Assembly (NCBI GenBank): GCA_964469905.1
Contig: CAYXZW010000006.1
Location: forward strand, 46,997-110,996
Source of the DNA: MVRV01 sp964469905
Lineage (GTDB): Bacteria; Desulfobacterota; Syntrophia; Syntrophales; Smithellaceae
Length of the DNA stretch: 64,000 bases
Direction: 5' to 3'
The position numbers were made by a program, and so were the translations under genes. Positions within the stretch are counted from its first letter, which is position 1; each line of letters opens with the position of its first letter. This document shows positions 49,990-58,322 of this stretch, one piece after another. Below the pieces are notes generated by a model that searched no databases, was not told where the DNA came from, and was given only the letters and a program-made list of their open reading frames with translations.

Positions 49990-50817
49990 TCACTTTTGAT
50001 AAACGCTGGGTTCTATGTATTTAAACGGATGCTTAAGGCTAGTCAAGCTTTCCGAATGTCCGACAAAAAAATAGCCGTCTTTTTTTAAACCACCGTAATA
50101 TTTATTAACCAACTTGGTTTGAGTAATCTTATCAAAATAAATCATCACATTGCGGCAAAATATTACATCAAAATTCATGTCTGACGGAAATTCATCCATC
50201 AGATTAAACCTCTTGAAGGTGATTATATCTTTAATATTTTTTTTAATCCGGTACAACCCTGCAGAACGTCCGCTTCCTATTTGAAAATATTTTCCCAAGA
50301 CGGCGTTACTGATCTTTTTTACTCTATCTTCGGGATAAATTGCCGCTTCGGCCACGCTCAATACCTTAGTGGAAATATCAGTAGCAAGAATCTTAACATC
50401 CAATGGCCTCATTCCGGCTGCTTCCTTGATAGTTATGGCAATAGTGTAAGGCTCTTCTCCCGTCGAACAGCCTGCGGACCAGACATTAATTTTTGGAACA
50501 GCACCGCCGGAACCTGATTTCTCCACCATAGATGAAACAATGGTCCTTAATCGTACAAAATGACTTTCTTCGCGAAAAAAGGATGTTAGATTGGTGGAAA
50601 TGGAATCAATCATTGCGATCAATTCGTCTTTACCTTCCTTGGTTGTCACATAGTGGCAATAATCACTGAAAGATTTATAGTCACCTGCACGCAATCGAGC
50701 GCCAAGGCGGGCTTTGACTAATTCTCTTTTCCCTTCGTGAAGATTAATTCCACATTGCTCGTAAATAATCTTACTGATTTTTTCGAATTCGCTATCTTTG
50801 AGATCAAATTGCATCAT
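49990..50817 (-). CDS. cheR: Chemoreceptor methyltransferase CheR
   Basis: CheR methylates chemoreceptors using S-adenosylmethionine. The 275-residue protein has the small N-terminal domain (FEKISKIIYEQCGINLHEGKRELVKARLGARLR), the active-site loop (NLTSFFREESHFVRLR), the SAM motif INVWSAGCSTGEEPYTIAITI, and IFCRNVMIYFD. It is the first gene of the chemotaxis operon. No sigma-54 or sigma-28 promoter was visible upstream, unlike the flagellar operons. Confidence 0.95.
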   Translation of the reverse strand: MMQFDLKDSEFEKISKIIYEQCGINLHEGKRELVKARLGARLRAGDYKSFSDYCHYVTTKEGKDELIAMIDSISTNLTSFFREESHFVRLRTIVSSMVEKSGSGGAVPKINVWSAGCSTGEEPYTIAITIKEAAGMRPLDVKILATDISTKVLSVAEAAIYPEDRVKKISNAVLGKYFQIGSGRSAGLYRIKKNIKDIITFKRFNLMDEFPSDMNFDVIFCRNVMIYFDKITQTKLVNKYYGGLKKDGYFFVGHSESLTSLKHPFKYIEPSVYQK

Positions 50818-51365
50818 ATACTTACTTCTTCAGATTAAATTCTATTGTTACTCACAAGGCTAGGTATTCAGTTTTGCATCATAATTCTTTCTAAACTGTA
50901 TATCCATCTTTGTAAAGAAAATAAAGATTTTTTACTAAATTTTCTTTTCTGTACATTAATTTCTGTTTTTTGATCATTTACAATTTAATTTTTGTCCACC
51001 TTGTTAATATTACCACAACAACGGGCGATTAAAAAGGACATTAAATGTATTTAATCAGTAAGATTAAATGAACGCCGCCAGGGTAAGATCAAGACATAAA
51101 GATACTTTATCTGAAAGGCGAAACGAAAGGTTCTCTCATCACCTTTCTTAGCTTACTTAAGACTGCACATTGGCGGTTATTGCCATTACTTCCAAAAATA
51201 ATTTTTTATAGTAAATAATTTGACGGGTATGGCGCTTGTGATTATTTTTTGACGCTTTACTGATTGTTTGCTATTGTATTTTTGATTTTTTTGTCTTAAG
51301 ATGGTTACTGGTCTAATCCACTGTGGTAATTCAACAATGACAACTAATGAACTATTGGAAATAAA
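50818..51365. other. Gap between cheR and the lone response regulator
   Basis: This 548-base AT-rich region separates two divergent genes. I see an inverted repeat GAAAGG...CCTTTC (about 51126-51150) but no recognised riboswitch, promoter match or gene. Confidence 0.35.
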
Positions 51366-52757
51366 ATGAAACATGGCAAAATCCTCATCGCTGATGATAA
51401 TGAATTCAACAGAGACAACCTTGCTCAAATCCTTAAAGAAGACGGTCATGAAGTAAAAGCTGTCAGTGACGGAAGGGAAGGAATTGAAGCCTTTCTGGAA
51501 GACAGATTCGATCTGGTAATCACTGATCTGAGAATGCCCAACGTTGACGGCTTGGAATTCCTTAAGTATATCAAAAAAATCAACAAAAATAATATCGTTA
51601 TTGTTATTACAGGGCATGGCACAATCAACTCAACCGTAGAATCGATGCAACACGGTGCTTTCGATTTCATTACCAAGCCTATCAAAGAAGATCTTGTTAA
51701 ATTATCGGTTAATCGAGCCCTGTCGTTTACCAAATTACATGAAGAAAATATCTTTCTTAAAGAACATCTCCAGGAGAGACAAAAGTTTGACAAAATTATC
51801 GGTTACAGCGATTGCATGAAAAAAGTTTTCGCCATCATCGACAAGGTTTCCGCTTCCGACAGCACCATCCTTATTGACGGTGAAAGCGGTACGGGCAAAG
51901 AATTGGTCGCCCGGGCTATTCATTTTAAAAGTGATAGAAATAATCAACCCTTGATTGCCGTAAACTGTGGCGCCATACCTGAAGACTTGCTGGAAAGTGA
52001 ACTTTTCGGTCATGAAAAAGGGGCATTCACCGGGGCCATTCGCAGTAGAATGGGGCGATTTGAACTTGCTCAGGGTGGAACAATATTCCTCGATGAAATT
52101 GGTGACATGAGTCCGGCCTTGCAAGTTAAAGTCCTCAGAGTAATTCAGGAAAAACAATTTGAACGGATTGGCGGAATAAAGACAATTAACGCTGACGTCC
52201 GTATTATTGCCGCAACTAATCAAAATCTGGAAAAGGCCGTTGCGGAAAAACGATTCCGTGAAGATCTTTTTTATCGTATTAATGTTATACCTATTCATTT
52301 ACCGGCATTACGTGAACGTGGTTCGGACATACTTATTTTAGCTAATCATTTCCTGATGAATTTTAATAACTTAAAGAAAAAAAACGTAAAGCGTATTGCG
52401 CCCGATGTAGTTAATTATTTAAAAAGATATCCCTGGCCAGGTAATGTCCGCGAATTGCAAAACTTAATTGAGATGATTGTAGTTATGAAAGAAGAGGGTG
52501 AAATTGGCGTTGAAGACTTACCTGCCAAAATTCGCAATGTCAATAAAACCATTGAGAGCAATTCCGGTGTTGATATTACCGAAGAAGGCATAAATTTCAA
52601 TGATCGCGTCAGTCAGCTGGAAAGAGATCTTTTACTGAAAGCTTTAAAAATGAGTGGCGGCGTGAAAAACAGGGCAGCCAAGCTCCTTAATCTCAACCGC
52701 ACTACATTAGTCGAAAAATTGAAAAGATTGAATATAGTTGACGGCTGGATAGATTAA
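51366..52757 (+). CDS. Orphan sigma-54 response regulator (NtrC family)
   Basis: This 463-residue protein has a receiver (KILIADDNEFNRDNLAQILK, Asp in DLVITDLRMPNVDG), AAA+ (Walker A GESGTGKELVARAIH, sigma-54 loop HEKGAFTGA, GGTIFLDEIGDM) and a Fis-type HTH (VKNRAAKLLNLNRTTLVEKLKRLNI). It is a complete activator. No sensor kinase gene is adjacent. It lies between the chemotaxis operon and the tRNA fragment and is probably chromosomal. Its targets are unknown; it could control motility or an unrelated regulon. Confidence 0.9.
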   Translation: MKHGKILIADDNEFNRDNLAQILKEDGHEVKAVSDGREGIEAFLEDRFDLVITDLRMPNVDGLEFLKYIKKINKNNIVIVITGHGTINSTVESMQHGAFDFITKPIKEDLVKLSVNRALSFTKLHEENIFLKEHLQERQKFDKIIGYSDCMKKVFAIIDKVSASDSTILIDGESGTGKELVARAIHFKSDRNNQPLIAVNCGAIPEDLLESELFGHEKGAFTGAIRSRMGRFELAQGGTIFLDEIGDMSPALQVKVLRVIQEKQFERIGGIKTINADVRIIAATNQNLEKAVAEKRFREDLFYRINVIPIHLPALRERGSDILILANHFLMNFNNLKKKNVKRIAPDVVNYLKRYPWPGNVRELQNLIEMIVVMKEEGEIGVEDLPAKIRNVNKTIESNSGVDITEEGINFNDRVSQLERDLLLKALKMSGGVKNRAAKLLNLNRTTLVEKLKRLNIVDGWID

Positions 52758-52862
52758 TTGCCCGATTCTGGGTGACCCATGAAAGCTGTAAGCCTTTGAT
52801 TTTTTGCTATCACTTTTCATTATTTCAGGAATCCGCCAGAAATATCAATCCATAATACAGAA

Positions 52863-52893
52863 AAGGGACTAGCCTCGTTGGCTAATCCCTCTT
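52863..52893. terminator. Bidirectional hairpin next to the tRNA fragment
   Basis: AGGGACTAGCC (52864-52874) pairs with GGCTAATCCCT (52880-52890), loop TCGTT, one wobble. On the minus strand it ends in CCCTTTTCTGT, so it would terminate the former tRNA gene; on the plus strand it would end the response regulator. Confidence 0.6.
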
Positions 52894-52900
52894 GATTATT

Positions 52901-52950
52901 TGGTAGCGGGGATAGGATTTGAACCTATGACCTTTGGGTTATGAGTCCAA
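52901..52950 (-). tRNA. 3' half of a tRNA-Met(CAU) gene, likely attachment site
   Basis: On the minus strand: an anticodon arm TTGGA-CTCATAA-CCCAA (anticodon CAT), variable loop AGGTC, T arm ATAGG-TTCAAAT-CCTAT, acceptor CCCCGCT and encoded ACCA at 52904-52901. Upstream (above 52950) there is no D arm and no AGCGGGG 5' acceptor strand, so only the 3' half is present. This is the expected product of a tyrosine recombinase integrating in the anticodon region of a tRNA gene. The CAU identity could be elongator Met or a CAU-anticodon Ile tRNA, but not a full gene here. Confidence 0.75.
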
Positions 52951-53031
52951 TTATAGCTATTTCTAGACCTTTTCACTAAATATCACTTGACATATTTAAC
53001 CATTATAATTATTGTGTTTTTACATATTTAA

Positions 53032-53095
53032 GGTAGAAACAATATTTACCGCAAATCACCCATCTTCACAATACAGGGTAGAAATAGGGTAGAAA
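53032..53095 (+). repeat. Three GGTAGAAA direct repeats upstream of the integrase
   Basis: GGTAGAAA occurs at 53032-53039, 53077-53084 and 53088-53095. The last two are 11 bp apart, about one helical turn. The position between the attachment site and the integrase fits arm-type binding sites for integrase or excisionase. Confidence 0.5.
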
Positions 53096-53136
53096 TTGAA
53101 ATAAATGGAACATGAACATTCAAGGAGAAAACCGCC

Positions 53137-54291
53137 ATGCAAAAGACAAAACACCTAGGAGTTTATGAGAATCCATCAACAGAAAAAATCTTGAGAGGAA
53201 AACCGGATACTTGTTTTTACATTACCTACAAACACGACGAAAAAAAAGTATGGGAAAAAATCGGCTGGCTGTCCGAAGGATACAGCGCAAAAGTAGCGGC
53301 TGATCTTCGCTCACAGCGGATGAAGCAGCTCAGACATGGGGAAGAGTTGCCAAAAGAGAAACAAAAAGCACCGTTATTTAAGGATGTAGCAGAAAAATAT
53401 TTCGACTGGGGGAAAGACAATCTCTCGGAAAACGGTCTGTATGAACGTAACCGATACGACAATCACCTAAAAGACTTTATCGGCGACAAGCGAATGAATG
53501 AGATCACCGGTTTTGAATTGGAGAGATTAAAGCAGGAACTCAAAAAGAAAGGCCTGTCCGACGCAAGCGTAAAGCATATCCTTGTCCTATTCCGCTGTAT
53601 TTGGAACAAGGCTATAGCATGGGGCTTGTACGACGGCCCAAATCCAATTAAAAGCGTCAAGATGCCCGTACCGCAAAATCAGCGAGAAAGGTTCCTTACC
53701 CATGAGGAAGCTGACATGCTGCTTGGAAAGTTAAACGAGAAGTCGCCGCTATGGCGTGACATTACCCTAATTGCACTGCATACAGGACTGAGAGCTTCCG
53801 AGATATTCGCACTAAGAGGCCATGACCTTGATTTTGAGCAGGAACTTATTAATGTTGACGATACGAAAAACAAACATCCCCGGAAAGCCTTTATGACAGC
53901 CGCTGTAAAGAAAATTCTTTTGCAGAGAAAACCGGAAAGCAGCGGCGATCTTATTTTTAAGAACCGAAACGGGGAACAAATCACAGAGGTAAGCCGGACA
54001 TTTGACCGAATAGTTGATGAACTGAAATTTAACAAAGGAATTACCGACAACCGGCAAAAGGTTGTTTTCCATTCATGCCGTCATACATTTGCAAGCAATC
54101 TGGCAATCCAAGGCACACCCCTGCACGTGATAGCAGAATTGACCGGACACAGGCAAATGAACATGGTTCAAAGATATAGCCATTTATCACCAGATGTAAA
54201 GCGGAAGGCCGTCAAGCAGATGGAAAAAGGATTCCATCAGCAACATAACGAAAAGGTTGTCAAGATTAGCAGAGTCGTAAAAATGAAATAA
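53137..54291 (+). CDS. Tyrosine recombinase/integrase of the integrative element
   Basis: A 384-residue phage-type integrase. An N-terminal arm/DNA-binding region is followed by the core-binding domain (LSENGLYERNRYDNHLKDFIGDKRM) and the catalytic domain. Catalytic residues visible: Arg in LHTGLRASEIFAL, Lys in DDTKNKHPRK, His-x-x-Arg in HSCRHTFASN, His in ELTGHRQ and the nucleophile Tyr in QRYSHLSP. It is preceded by AAGGAG and followed 12 bp later by an AAA+ regulator gene. It sits 190 bp from the tRNA fragment. It appears intact. Confidence 0.93.
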   Translation: MQKTKHLGVYENPSTEKILRGKPDTCFYITYKHDEKKVWEKIGWLSEGYSAKVAADLRSQRMKQLRHGEELPKEKQKAPLFKDVAEKYFDWGKDNLSENGLYERNRYDNHLKDFIGDKRMNEITGFELERLKQELKKKGLSDASVKHILVLFRCIWNKAIAWGLYDGPNPIKSVKMPVPQNQRERFLTHEEADMLLGKLNEKSPLWRDITLIALHTGLRASEIFALRGHDLDFEQELINVDDTKNKHPRKAFMTAAVKKILLQRKPESSGDLIFKNRNGEQITEVSRTFDRIVDELKFNKGITDNRQKVVFHSCRHTFASNLAIQGTPLHVIAELTGHRQMNMVQRYSHLSPDVKRKAVKQMEKGFHQQHNEKVVKISRVVKMK

Positions 54292-54303
54292 CTGGAGGGT
54301 AAA

Positions 54304-55803
54304 ATGCCAGAAAGCAAATGGATAATAACACCGGGATTGCAACATACAGTTGATGAACTTATTAGGCTCTATTTATATCTGAAAAAAAAACAACGGCGCA
54401 AAGTTCCTATAATGATAATTGGCAACCGGGGAGTTGGGAAAAGCCTTTTTGTTCACATATACAGAATGCTTTTTGAAAAAGATAATCCTAATAAAAAAGT
54501 CGTTCGCTTAAATGCAGCGTCGTTAACAGAGACGCTTGTTGATAGCGAACTTTTCGGGCATGTGAAAGGGGCCTTTACTGATGCTATTAAAGATAAGCCG
54601 GGACTTGTAGAAACAGCAGACCTACTTATTCTGGAAGAAATAGGAGAACTTCCTCTTTATGTACAGGCAAAGCTGTTGACCTTCCTTGAGGATGGTAAGT
54701 TTCGGCGTCTTGGGAGCAACGAAGAGAAGTCTGCAAAAGACGGCTTACAGATCATCGCCACAACAAACAAAACAAAAAATGAGATGCGACCGGATTTTTA
54801 CGACCGCTTTATTAAAATTACAGTTCCGTCATTATGCGATAGACGCATAGATGCACTTTATTACATAAGTTGTTTATTCCCCGACATACTGAAAAATTTA
54901 CGCCATTGGGAGATCATGACCCTATTGGCATACCCTTGGCCGGGTAATGTCCGTGAGCTTCAAACTGCTTGCCTTGATATGGAACTTTTTCATATAAAAA
55001 CTAAACCTGATCTATGGGTATCTGAAACGGCAGGTTCAATTCGTTCTATTAAAAAAGCACACACCGACTTAAACTACAGAGCTTGCATTGAGCATTATGG
55101 AAAGCTGAAAAAATCTGGAGTCGATGTTGTGTTTTTGGAAAAGGTTTTAAATACCTTCTGTTTAGGCCTTGATCAAGATAATGAAAAAAAGCCTTTTGCA
55201 AAAATTAAAACAAATACCCTTTCCGAAAAACAAAAAATACAAGACACAATCTTTAAAACCGAGACATTAGGAGAAGTTGACAAAATTAACCAGACTTTAA
55301 GGGGTCTGGAACTATATTGTTTATTGTTTCATAAAGAATCGGCCAGTAGTGACAATCTTTTGTCATCAAGGACAAACATTAATGAACCTAGCCGAGTTCC
55401 ACTCCGCACCTACATACAAACGCTAACAGAGAAACATGATAAACTAGCCAAAGATATTATTGAATATGAATTCCAAATAAAAATACCAAGTGATCTGAAA
55501 GAAAAATCATTGATCAATATGGATTGGCCCGATTACAATGACGAGTATAATGAATGGTTTCGTCAAGTACTTGCATCAACACAAATCGGAAGTAATCCGA
55601 ATGGAGCGATAGCGTCAACATTACATTCACGAGTGCCGCAAGAGCACCCCTTTGATATGAAGGAAAAAGATTTGCTTCGTGCTTACTACTTATATCATAA
55701 AGATAAGGGATTAAAAGTAGCAGAAGTAGCGAGAGCCACAGGGCATCCAGATTCGTCCTTTCGAGATAAACTGAAAAAATTTCAAATAACGCCATGGCGC
55801 TAA
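54304..55803 (+). CDS. Integrase-linked AAA+ regulator with altered sigma-54 loop
   Basis: This 499-residue protein resembles NtrC-type activators. Walker A: IIGNRGVGKSLFVHIY (about residue 40). The SELFGHVKGAFTDA segment replaces GAFTGA with GAFTDA, and Walker B is LLILEEIGELP rather than LxxDE. Later AYPWPGNVRELQ matches the family. There is no receiver domain. The middle (about 250-430) is unrelated helical sequence. The C-terminus has a Fis-like HTH (LKVAEVARATGHPDSSFRDKLKKFQI). An ATG with GGAGGG site follows integrase by 12 bp, so they are one transcript. It may have lost sigma-54 contact and act otherwise. Confidence 0.82.
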   Translation: MPESKWIITPGLQHTVDELIRLYLYLKKKQRRKVPIMIIGNRGVGKSLFVHIYRMLFEKDNPNKKVVRLNAASLTETLVDSELFGHVKGAFTDAIKDKPGLVETADLLILEEIGELPLYVQAKLLTFLEDGKFRRLGSNEEKSAKDGLQIIATTNKTKNEMRPDFYDRFIKITVPSLCDRRIDALYYISCLFPDILKNLRHWEIMTLLAYPWPGNVRELQTACLDMELFHIKTKPDLWVSETAGSIRSIKKAHTDLNYRACIEHYGKLKKSGVDVVFLEKVLNTFCLGLDQDNEKKPFAKIKTNTLSEKQKIQDTIFKTETLGEVDKINQTLRGLELYCLLFHKESASSDNLLSSRTNINEPSRVPLRTYIQTLTEKHDKLAKDIIEYEFQIKIPSDLKEKSLINMDWPDYNDEYNEWFRQVLASTQIGSNPNGAIASTLHSRVPQEHPFDMKEKDLLRAYYLYHKDKGLKVAEVARATGHPDSSFRDKLKKFQITPWR

Positions 55804-56005
55804 AAGTCACTGTATTACGTTAATGGCTAGCGTTATACCGTTATTTAAACAATTCTAAAGCTATTCATTTATCTTCACCATAATAGCACACAATCAATTA
55901 ATCATTATTTATTATAAGCAGTTAGGAAATATCCTGACTGCTTTTTTACTGCTGGCATGCCTGCTGCACTATATAAATGCAAATTCAACATGTGGAGGCT
56001 ACGCC

Positions 56006-56218
56006 ATGAAAGAAAAACCAGAAAAAATTACCCTAACAAGTGAGGAAATCGAGGCTATATACGGTGTTGATAAAGGCACTCTGGCCAATCTGCGGTGCAA
56101 GCGACAGGGTTGCCCTTACTTCAAACGGGGCAAGCGCGTTTATTATAAAAAATCCGACTGGGAAAACTATCTTTTCTCAAGCCCTGTACTAACCTCAGAT
56201 TCCATATTGGAAAGATAG
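56006..56218 (+). CDS. Small excisionase/AlpA-like DNA-binding protein
   Basis: A 70-residue protein with a predicted winged helix-turn-helix: LTSEEIEAIYGVDKGTLANLRCKRQGCPYFKRGKRVYYKKSDWENYL. The pattern (helix, turn, then PYFKRGKRVYYKKSDWENYL) is that of the AlpA/excisionase HTH_17 group. A GGAGG ribosome site lies 6 bases upstream. It lies in the integrative element and could direct excision or regulate it. Its stop nearly abuts the next gene. Confidence 0.75.
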   Translation: MKEKPEKITLTSEEIEAIYGVDKGTLANLRCKRQGCPYFKRGKRVYYKKSDWENYLFSSPVLTSDSILER

Positions 56219-56227
56219 GTGACAGTC

Positions 56228-56587
56228 ATGGTTTTAAAGAAAAAGCAGATGTATAAATCGCCCCGTGAAACTGAGGCTGAAGCATCTATGAAGATCGTAA
56301 AATTTATTGCACCTAAAGTAATGACCGTCAACGGTCATCCTTCGCCTTGTGAATGTACGGATACTATAACCTGTGCTTACTGCGTTCAGGCAAGCCTTTT
56401 GTTTCTTGAGAAGAAAGCCAAGACTGATGACAGGGCAACAGATAAAATTATATCCTTCATCAAAAACAACGGAATCAGAAAGACAGCCAGAGATTTAGGA
56501 ATAGACCACAGCACGGTTAAGTATTGGTTAAAAATAGGGAATATACCTCAATGGGTAGTTAAGAAATATGACAGGGTGGGTGAATGA
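56228..56587 (+). CDS. Small HTH protein with a Cys cluster
   Basis: I set the start at ATG 56228 because AGGTGAC lies before it; a GTG at 56219 is also possible. The product (119 residues) contains a Cys cluster CECTDTITCAYC, which may bind a metal ion, and a C-terminal HTH-like segment (IRKTARDLGIDHSTVKYWLKIGNIPQWVVKKY). This looks like a phage or element regulator. I do not recognise a family. It follows the excisionase-like gene by 9 bp, likely in one transcript. Confidence 0.6.
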   Translation: MVLKKKQMYKSPRETEAEASMKIVKFIAPKVMTVNGHPSPCECTDTITCAYCVQASLLFLEKKAKTDDRATDKIISFIKNNGIRKTARDLGIDHSTVKYWLKIGNIPQWVVKKYDRVGE

Positions 56588-56691
56588 CCATGCAACCCTA
56601 CACACACCTTGTTTTTCACCCACTTGATGTATTGAAATCATTGATATTTTTTCATCGAAAATAGATGAGTTGAGATAGGAAAGCTAGGCCA

Positions 56692-56784
56692 ATGGCAATT
56701 CCAAATAAATATAGAACTAGAAATCAAATCTGGATTGAACCGGATATGTTTTATTCTGACGCTTTCATGTGTTCAATGCAGTAG
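56692..56784 (+). pseudogene. Truncated open frame in the element
   Basis: ATG at 56692 begins a 30-codon frame (MAIPNKYRTRNQIWIEPDMF...) that stops at 56784. Its composition (short, basic, aromatic) resembles the N-terminus of replication or transfer proteins of mobile elements, so it may be the start of a broken gene. Weak call. Confidence 0.3.
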
Positions 56785-56869
56785 ATTTAGTCCCTGTTCC
56801 GGCAGCACAATATACACGCGTATCGTAAATGTATTATTGCCAGATTAACGACAGTCAGACATAGCAGCA

Positions 56870-57020
56870 AAGAAGGAGTGATGATTCTCACACTGCCCGA
56901 GGTGTTGGTACCGCCAACGGATTTGCAGAGCACGTCACTCTGTACCGAATTGAATATGGAACCAAAAGGGCATCAATTGAACAGCCCAATATTACAATAT
57001 TGCTTAAAACTGATTAAGCT
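56870..57020 (+). pseudogene. Remnant of a Xre/Cro-type repressor gene
   Basis: In one frame near 56930-57018 the sequence reads GFAEHVTLYRIEYGTKRASI followed by EQPNITILLKTD and a stop. The HVTLYRIEYGTKRASIE part matches the recognition helix and following region of Xre/Cro HTH proteins. The upstream part of the HTH is not recognisable and no start fits. It is therefore a decayed regulator. Confidence 0.45.
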
Positions 57021-57080
57021 GATGAAGCTTATTAATATTTAAATAATATTTAATTTAATATCTGAAAGGAGATTAATTAA

Positions 57081-57599
57081 ATGGAATTATGGCGGCGGGT
57101 TTATATACTTGGGAAAGCAAATCAGGAATTTTTATTACAGTATGCTTGGGAGTGGTTCTTCTCATTGAATCTTTTGAATGGGCCTGACTGCTCTATAGCT
57201 GAAAGTATACTGAAGTCTTATAGAATAAAAATGGGATTTAAAGACCATATTCAGATTTCCTACATGGGAGTGTTTAACGCATTGCCGCAGCCGCATATAC
57301 ACCTATTGGCTTTGGGAAAGAGTAATCGATTTGACCAGACTCTATTGAACTTAAACCCTAAGGACTGGGAGGCCGGTTGGTCTGAAATAACTAAATGCCA
57401 TGCTGTCATTGAACCAATCTATGAACGTGAAGGTGTTGCGTCATACATTTCTGGTAAGAATTTGCCATGGGAAAAGTCTGAGCTAATTCAGCCGTATAAT
57501 GTAAGGCTGTTGCAAAAAGCAATGGTGACCGAAAGTATTGGTATTCTGCGAAGAGAAACAACTACCAACATCTTAACGACAGCCTATTGCTCCCGATAA
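57081..57599 (+). CDS. Unknown protein with a HUH-like motif (possible rolling-circle Rep or relaxase)
   Basis: A 172-residue protein. The stretch ALPQPHIHLLALG (about residues 69-81) contains the His-hydrophobic-His pair in the hydrophobic setting seen in HUH endonucleases. About 50 residues downstream is EREGVASYISGKNLPW, where a catalytic Tyr-x-x-x-Lys would be expected. The N-terminal part (WEWFFSLNLLNGPDCSIAESIL) also fits replication initiators. The family is not confirmed. GGAG precedes the ATG. It is the only gene in the element that suggests replication or transfer. Confidence 0.5.
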   Translation: MELWRRVYILGKANQEFLLQYAWEWFFSLNLLNGPDCSIAESILKSYRIKMGFKDHIQISYMGVFNALPQPHIHLLALGKSNRFDQTLLNLNPKDWEAGWSEITKCHAVIEPIYEREGVASYISGKNLPWEKSELIQPYNVRLLQKAMVTESIGILRRETTTNILTTAYCSR

Positions 57600-58016
57600 C
57601 ATCCTATTCCATATATGGCTTTATTCCTTTTACAGATTAGTTTTATATCTCTTTCTGGTGGCGGCCAAATGGCTTTTGGGAGGTATAAGGATAATAAAAA
57701 GATACTTTCATTCCCAGTAAAGTGTTCACTGGAACAGCAAAAGGCGGCGGCGTTTCTCACCTGATAATTTACCCAACGTTGGGTTGTCTAAATATTAACG
57801 CAATAAGTATGTTTTACAGATATTTATAATATCCGGCATTTCGCGCAGCAGGGTAAGTCGATATACAGAACCGGCAGCATATCCCTGTCCTGACTATACA
57901 GGGCGGAGTGACGTTCAAAATACAGCGAATATTAAATCAATAAGAAAAATGGTCTGATTATTTGTTTTAACTACAAGTCCACAATTTCAAAAATAAATAA
58001 AATCGGAGATTATGAT
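57600..58016. other. Gap of 417 bases, no gene seen
   Basis: The frames are short and broken. A hairpin CCCTGT...ACAGGG (about 57881-57902) and a short palindrome CCAACGTTGG (57772-57781) are the only structures. It may be decayed element sequence. Confidence 0.35.
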
Positions 58017-58322
58017 TTACCAATTAATTCCTTGCTTTGTTAAGTATTCCTGTGCTTCTTTAAGCCCCAGTGCAGCAACTATTTTCATGTCTAAAATCGC
58101 TTGTTTGTTGTTGCCAAGATTAATATGGAAAGCAGCCCGATTATAGTATGCCTGTTCAAATTTCGGATTGATGTCAATAGCCTTACTAAAATCTGAAATT
58201 GCCTGATTGTAGTTGCCAAGCCTTAGATAATCACCACCCAAGTTATGATAGTCATCAGCAGATGGATTGTTATTTTTAATAGCCTTGCTAAAATCATTTA
58301 TTGTCTGATTGTGGTTACTTTC
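58017..58322 (-). CDS. TPR segment in the -1 frame after the unknown gene
   Basis: From 58322 to the stop at 58017 the -1 frame of the gene at 58298-59842 encodes about 101 residues: a polar lead, then TPR units NQTINDFSKAIKNNPSADDY, GDYLRLGNYNQAISDFSKAI and FEQAYYNRAAFHINLGNNKQAILDM. A separate start at TTG 58241 would give only 74 residues and would cut the first TPR. The reading frames are joined at a slippery A-AAA-AAG (58328-58322). This may be a C-terminal extension made by a frameshift or the remains of a formerly continuous gene. Confidence 0.55.
   Translation of the reverse strand, partial: ESNHNQTINDFSKAIKNNNPSADDYHNLGGDYLRLGNYNQAISDFSKAIDINPKFEQAYYNRAAFHINLGNNKQAILDMKIVAALGLKEAQEYLTKQGINW

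Noticed and set aside
50818..51365. Cyclic-di-GMP riboswitch upstream of cheR or the response regulator
   Set aside because: The conserved GEMM core sequences are not present.
52951..52990. 5' half of the tRNA gene
   Set aside because: No D arm and no AGCGGGG acceptor strand is found above the anticodon arm.
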